Shown piece by piece: positions 59,659 to 64,000 of a stretch of DNA of 64,000 nucleotides (within the stretch, counting starts at the first letter, position 1; each line of letters opens with the position of its first letter). The notes beneath the pieces are model-generated. The model was given only the letters and a program-made list of their open reading frames with translations. It had not been told where the DNA came from and made no database searches. The stretch is from Symbiodinium natans. Its lineage: Eukaryota > Sar > Dinophyceae > Suessiales > Symbiodiniaceae. A program made the position numbers and the translations under genes. Where the stretch lies: assembly GCA_905221605.1 (NCBI GenBank), contig CAJNDS010000924.1, positions 612,501 to 676,500 on the forward strand, read 5' to 3'.

Positions 59659-59836
59659 CATGGCATTTGTTGTACAAAGCCATAATGGTGTTAACAAAGT
59701 TCTGCCCTTTCGCGGCTGGGAGTGCGGAGAACTTGTACAACGAAAAGGAAGGGTCCGAAAGAGCAACGTTTTCATCATGGCAGCTCTGCTAGGACAGTCA
59801 CTTAGTTGTTTTTTTTTCAAAAATTCAATAAGTTAA
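59659..59836 (+). CDS. Possible small ORF after the tandem repeat
   Basis: ATG-initiated frame MAFVVQSHNGVNKVLPFRGW, ECGELVQRKGRVRKSNVFIM, AALLGQSLSC..., TAA. No splice or homology support. Confidence 0.25.
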
Positions 59837-60139
59837 CAAGACTGCTTTTGCCTATACGAATAACCAAACGAAAGTTGAAATTCATATGAATATTAATCAG
59901 GGTTTAGGGTCTAGGGGTGCCTAGGGCTTTGCTTGGTGGGCATACTTCTAATTTGCGGGGCATTCCATAACTCCTCCTACTTGTGTGGCTTGTTGAAACA
60001 GACGGACCCTTCAAACACCTGAAACAGACATGCATGGTTAAGTTCATTCCTGTGGACCTTTCAATCTTTTTGAACAGAAACTTTCCTCAGACATCCTCCC
60101 AATTGTTTTGCTTAATGGGGCGTCCCATAACATGACTCC

Positions 60140-62960
60140 TCCTAAATAGAAATTCCCCCAATACTAAATTACGAGCCCGGGCTCGTGATTTAGTATTGGG
60201 GGGAACTCGTGATTTAGTATTGGGGGGAAGGGCCGGGCTCGTGATTTAGTATTGGGGGGAAGCCCGGGCTCGTAATTTAGTATTGGGTGGAAGCCCGGGC
60301 TCGTAATTTAGTATTGGGGGAATTTCTATTTCAAAGATTTCAAAGGTTGCAAAAGGCGGGGGAAACTCCCGGGAAGTTTCCCAAACCTTTTGCAACCTTT
60401 GAAGTCTTTGAAATCTTTGAAATAGAAATTCCCCCAATACTAAATAACGAGCCCGGGCTCGTGATTTAGTATTGGGGGGAGGGCCGGGCTCGTGATTTAG
60501 TATTGGGGGGAAGCCCGGGCTCGTAATTTAGTATTGGGTGGAAGCCCGGGCTCGTAATTTAGTATTGGGGGAATTTCTATTTCAAAGATTTCAAAGATTT
60601 CAAAGATTTCANNNNNNNNNNNNNNNNNNNNNNNNNNNNNNNNNNNNNNNNNNNNNNNNNNNNNNNNNNNNNNNNNNNNNNNNNNNNNNNNNNNNNNNNN
60701 NNNNNNNNNNNCGGGCTTCCCCAATACTAAACCACGAGCCCGGGCTTCCCCCCAATACTAAATCACGGGGGAATTTCTATTTCAAAGATTTCAAAGATTT
60801 CAAAGATTTCAAAGGTTGCAAAAGGCGGGGGAAACTCCCGGGAAATTTCCCAAACCTTTTGCAACCTTTGAAATCTTTGAAATCTTTGAAATCTTTGAAA
60901 TCTTTGAAATAGAAATTCCCCCAATACTAAATTACGAGCCCGGGCTCGTGATTTAGTATTGGGGGGAAGCCCGGGCTCGTGATTTAGTATTGGGGGGAAG
61001 GGCCGGGCTCGTGATTTAGTATTGGGGGGAGGCCCGGGCTCGTGATTTAGTGTTGGGGGGAAGCCCGGGCTCGTGATTTAGTGTTGGGGGGAAGCCCGGG
61101 CTCGTGATTTAGTATTGGGGGGAAGCCCGGGCTCGTAATTTAGTATTGGGGGAATTTCTATTTCAAAGATTTCAAAGATTTCAAAGGTTGCAAAAGGCGG
61201 GGAAACTGCCGGGAATTTCCCCCGCCTTTTGCAACCTTTGAAATCTTTGAAATCTTTGAAATAGAAATTCCCCCAATGCTAAATTACGAGCCCGGGCTCG
61301 TGATCTAGTATTGGGGGGAAGCCCGGGCTCGTGATTTAGTATTGGGGGGAAGGGCCGGGCTCGTGATTTAGTATTGGGGGGAAGCGCGGGCTCGTGATTT
61401 AGTATTGGGGGGAGGGCCGGGCTCGTGATTTAATATTGGGGAGGCCCGGGGGGAATTTCTATTTCAAAGATTTCAATGGTTGCAAAAGGCGGGGGAAACT
61501 CCCGGGAAGTTTCCCAAACCTTTTGCAACCTTTGAAATCTTTGAAATCTTTGAAATAGAAATTCCCCCAATACTTTTTTACAAGCCCGGGCTCGTGATTT
61601 AGTATTGGGGGGAAGCCCGGCTCGTGATTTAGTATTGGGGGGAGGGCCGGGCTCGTGATTTAGTATTGGGGAGAGGCCCGGGCTCGTGATTTAGTATTGG
61701 GGGGAGGGCCGGGCTCGTGATTTAGTATTAGGGGTGAAGCCCGGGCTCCTGATTTAGTATTGGGGGGAAGCCCGGGCTCGTGATTTAGTATTGGGGGGTA
61801 GCCCGGGCTCGTGGTTTAGTATTGGGGAAGCCCGGCGGGAATTTCTATTTCAAAGATTTCAAAGATTTCAAAGATTTCAAAGGTTGCAAAAGGTTTGGGA
61901 AACTTCCCGGGGGTTTCCCCCGCCTTTTGCAACCTTTGAAATCTTTGAAATCTTTGAAATAGAAATTCCCCCAATACTAAATTACGAGCCCGGGCTCGTG
62001 ATTTAGTATTGGGGGGAGGCCCGGGCTCGTGATTTAGTATTTGGGGGAGGCCCGGGCTCGTGATTTAGTATTGGGGGGAGGCCCGGGCTCGTGATTTAGT
62101 ATTGGGGGGAGGGCCGGGCTCGTGATTTAGTATTAGGGGTGAAGCCCGGGCTCGTGATTTCGTATTGGGGGGAAGCCCGGGCTCGTGATTTAGTATTGGG
62201 GGGAAGCCCGGGCTCGTGGTTTAGTATTGGGGTAGCCCGGGGGGAATTTCTATTTCAAAGATTTCAAAGATTTCAAAGGTTGCAAAAGGTTTGGGAAACT
62301 TCCCGGGAGTTTCCCCCGCCTTTTGCAACCTTTGAAATCTTTGAAATCTTTGAAATAGAAATTCACCCAATACTAAATTACGAGCCCGGGCTCGTGATTT
62401 AGTATTGGGGGGAAGCCCGGGCTCGTGATTTAGTATTGGGGGGAGGGCCGGGCTCGTGATTTAGTATTGGGGGGAGGCCCGGGCTCGTGATTTAGTATTG
62501 GGGGGAGGGCCGGGCTCGTGATTTAGTATTAGGGGTGAAGCCCGGGCTGGTGATTTAATATTGGGGGGAAGCCCGGGCTCGTGATTTAGTATTGGGGGGA
62601 AGCCCGGGCTCGTGGTTTAGTATTGGGGAAGCCCGGGGGGAATTTCTATTTCAAAGATTTCAAAGATTTCAAAGATTTCAAAGGTTGCAAAAGGTTTGGG
62701 AAACTTCCCGGGAGTTTCCCCCGCCTTTTGCAACTTTTGAAATCTTTGAAATCTTTGAAATCTTTGAAATAGAAATTCCCCCAATACTAAATTACGAGCC
62801 CGGGCTCGTGATTTAGTATTGGGGTGAAGCCCGGGCTCGTGATTTAGTATTGGGGGGAAGCGCGGGCTCGTGATTTAGTATTGGGGGGAGGGCCGGGCTC
62901 GTGATTTAGTATTGGGGGGAGGCCCGGGCTCGTGATTCAGTATTGGGGGGAAGCCCGGGC
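60140..62960. repeat. Satellite: 31-base unit with palindromic inserts
   Basis: The unit CGTGATTTAGTATTGGGGGG plus AAGCCCGGGCT repeats through the block. About every 400 bases a long palindrome interrupts it: AATTTCTATTTCAAAGATTTC and its inverted copy, with GGTTGCAAAAGG and GGGAAACTCCCGGGA between (arms at about 60318, 60767, 61147, 61449, 61840, 62241, 62637). In the last 1.5 kb the higher-order period is 391-401 bases. Confidence 0.92.
60612..60711. other. Assembly gap (100 N)
   Basis: Exactly 100 N inside the satellite, the usual placeholder for a gap of unknown size. True satellite length cannot be read. Confidence 0.99.
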
Positions 62961-62987
62961 TAGGCCCCCAATACTAAACAAAGAGGC

Positions 62988-63021
62988 TACCTCACATTAT
63001 ACCTAAAGGTCCTTCGTACAT
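62988..63021. repeat. Inverted boundary motif of the satellite block (right)
   Basis: ACCTCACATTATACCTAAAG then GTCC, reverse complement of the motif at 55623. Confidence 0.85.
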
Positions 63022-63085
63022 AGACCCTATAGACCCTATAGACCCTATAGACCCTATAGACCCTATAGACCCTATAGACCCTAAA
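63022..63085. repeat. CCCTATAGA array (right)
   Basis: Seven CCCTATAGA units turning into CCCTAAA. Same strand orientation as the left array, although the adjoining motif is inverted. Confidence 0.95.
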
Positions 63086-63110
63086 CCCTAAGCTACCATC
63101 TTATGCCCAG

Positions 63111-63230
63111 GTACTGATGGTCATGGTCTATGGCACGGGACCCGTGTCTGGAGGTCACCTTAACCCCGCAGTGACATTCGCGCTGGCATGGTGTGACAAG
63201 TTCCCGCTGCTTGGCCAGCGCTTGTGGAGG
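63111..63230 (+). CDS. Aquaporin (MIP family) exon with the first NPA box
   Basis: Forty codons: VLMVMVYGTGPVSGGHLNPA then VTFALAWCDKFPLLGQRLWR. SGGHLNPAVTFA is the hallmark of the first NPA half-helix of aquaporins and aquaglyceroporins, channels for water or small solutes in membranes. Acceptor TTATGCCCAG before G; the exon ends AGG exactly where GTTTAGGG starts. The rest of the gene is outside the window on the right, and upstream exons were not found; the satellite block may lie in an intron. Confidence 0.85.
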
Positions 63231-63320
63231 GTTTAGGGTTTAGGGTTTAGGGCTTAGGGTTTAGGGTTTAGGGTTTAGGGTCTAGGGTCTAGGGTCTAGG
63301 GTTTAGGGTTTAGGGTTTAG
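63229..63320. repeat. TTTAGGG tract with a GGGTCTA block
   Basis: TTTAGGG units with three GGGTCTA in the middle. Its first GT is the donor of the aquaporin exon. Confidence 0.95.
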
Positions 63321-63420
63321 GATTTGGGGGCAGAAGCAGGCCTTAAAATGAAGGATTCCTTAATCTAACTTCAGGAATCGACTCCTTATTCAGGGGCATA
63401 AATCCGAGTCTCCGGGGACG

Positions 63421-63540
63421 CAGCAGAGTAGGCCCCGAATTCCTTTTTGTTTATGGGGTTTAGGTTCCCTTCTTAACCCCATTTCAACCTAGCACAAGGC
63501 ACCCGTGTTATTCCTAGGCCCAGGCCGCTCTTGAGCCTGG
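63421..63540. mobile_element. Family C element (diverged)
   Basis: GCAGAGTAGGCCCCGAATTCC, TTTAGGTTCCCTTCTTAACC and GGCCGCTCTTGAGCCTGGG follow the C order; the outer ends are degraded. Confidence 0.6.
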
Positions 63541-63663
63541 GGGGGCAGCGCACGTGAGTCAGAGGGTACATTTTGTACCCTGTCTTTTGAGGTCAAGCTT
63601 ATTCTTGGCAGGTGCCATGACCCATAAGTCCTCTAAGTAGGCTAGTAGACGTATAACCTCCAC

Positions 63664-63894
63664 TTGGAGGTTCATGGCACTTGTAGCCCAGTTGTAACTG
63701 CACTTATATCCCAATTTCAAGCGCTTGTTGTCATTGGGTTGAGAACTATCAACCCTAAACCCTAAATCCGAAACCCTAAACGCTAAACCCTGAAGCCTAA
63801 AGCCTAAACCCTAAACCCTAAACCCTAAACCCTGAACCCTGAACCCTGAACCCTGAACCCTAAACCCTAAACCCTAACCCTGTCATGAACCTTC
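63664..63894. mobile_element. Family B element split by a heptamer tract
   Basis: Left part: ACTTGGAGGTTCATGGCACTT (B arm) to CATTGGGTTGAGAACTATCAA. Then CCCTAAA units (63751-63873). Then TCATGAACCTTCAAG, the final bases of the B right arm. The break lies about 14 bases before the element end. Confidence 0.85.
63750..63874. repeat. CCCTAAA/CCCTGAA tract inside a B element
   Basis: About seventeen units, with five CCCTGAA in a row in the middle. Confidence 0.95.
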
Positions 63895-64000
63895 AAGAAT
63901 AAGTAGTTGGGGGGCTTCTGGACTTGAGGATGGAAAGCTAAGGGCGGCATGGCCTTTCAGGGTAAGCTACGAGCCGGAAGGGTTTCGGGTTTATTGGGTA

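Noticed and set aside
60140-62960. CRISPR-like regularly spaced repeats
   Set aside because: The spacers are themselves repeats and the sequence is a eukaryotic satellite; no cas genes.
1-64000. tRNA, rRNA, spliced-leader or snRNA genes
   Set aside because: No cloverleaf boxes, rRNA core sequences or convincing small RNA genes were recognised by eye; a covariance-model search would be needed to exclude them.

Overview
The window looks like nuclear DNA of a dinoflagellate or a close alveolate relative. (1) Heptamer tracts of the TTTAGGG/CCCTAAA type occur every few hundred bases in both orientations. (2) One gene can be read through eleven tiny exons, and its product carries a motif series that I recall from an uncharacterised protein family abundant in dinoflagellates. 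(3) Introns use GT, GC and GA donors, and acceptors are usually AG followed by G, as reported for dinoflagellates. I cannot name the species. No rRNA, tRNA, CRISPR array or bacterial-style operon was seen. Most long open frames are not genes; real coding sequence is cut into exons of about 20 to 300 nt.

Layout. 0-15 kb: plus-strand exons, including the anchored gene at about 4.85-13.2 kb whose exons carry FVSHQW, HPDP, KPLYIW/YDYMSCPQ, VESIPG/YVQKSAFFF, YASW and RGWCRLE. 15-23 kb: mostly plus-strand exon candidates, two GC-rich minisatellites and a long element with a minisatellite core (20.4-21.5 kb). 23-45 kb: exons on both strands, including an ankyrin-like exon (24.6 kb), minus-strand 3' gene ends at 32.7, 38.2, 41.5 and 42.4 kb, a second long minisatellite element (40.2-41.5 kb) and a large G homopolymer (38.95-39.08 kb). 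46.5-47.1 kb: a small candidate gene that starts with a signal-peptide-like exon. 51.4-55 kb: a minisatellite with terminal inverted repeats, then a two-exon candidate gene (52.1-52.75 kb). 55.5-63.1 kb: a satellite block (1.36 kb tandem repeat, then a short-period satellite with a 100-N gap) bounded by an inverted motif and CCCTATAGA arrays. 63.1 kb: a clear aquaporin exon with the GGHLNPAVTFA box.

Between the exons lie at least twelve families of short non-autonomous elements (called A-O here, about 60-200 bp) with terminal inverted repeats and no coding capacity. None interrupts an exon of the anchored gene. At several other loci an element forms all or nearly all of the sequence between two open exons whose reading frames agree across it (A, B, C, E). 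D elements directly flank one exon on both sides. They therefore behave like introners, transposable elements that create introns. Because the splice signals lie in the inverted repeats, they would work in either orientation. The heptamer tracts behave in a parallel way: exon after exon ends exactly where GTTTAGGG begins, so the heptamer supplies the 5' splice site. Elements are nested in one another, and heptamer tracts sit inside elements.

Limits. Only the anchored gene and the aquaporin exon rest on recognisable protein motifs. Other exon calls rest on open frame, splice dinucleotides, composition and frame agreement. Several exon-like open segments fall inside introns of the anchored gene, so such calls have a real false-positive rate and their confidences are kept low. 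Stretches with no listed feature (for example most of 35.5-36.0, 36.4-36.9, 47.6-48.4, 49.4-50.1 and 53.2-54.4 kb) hold short heptamer runs, degenerate element remnants and sequence in which I could not resolve a gene.
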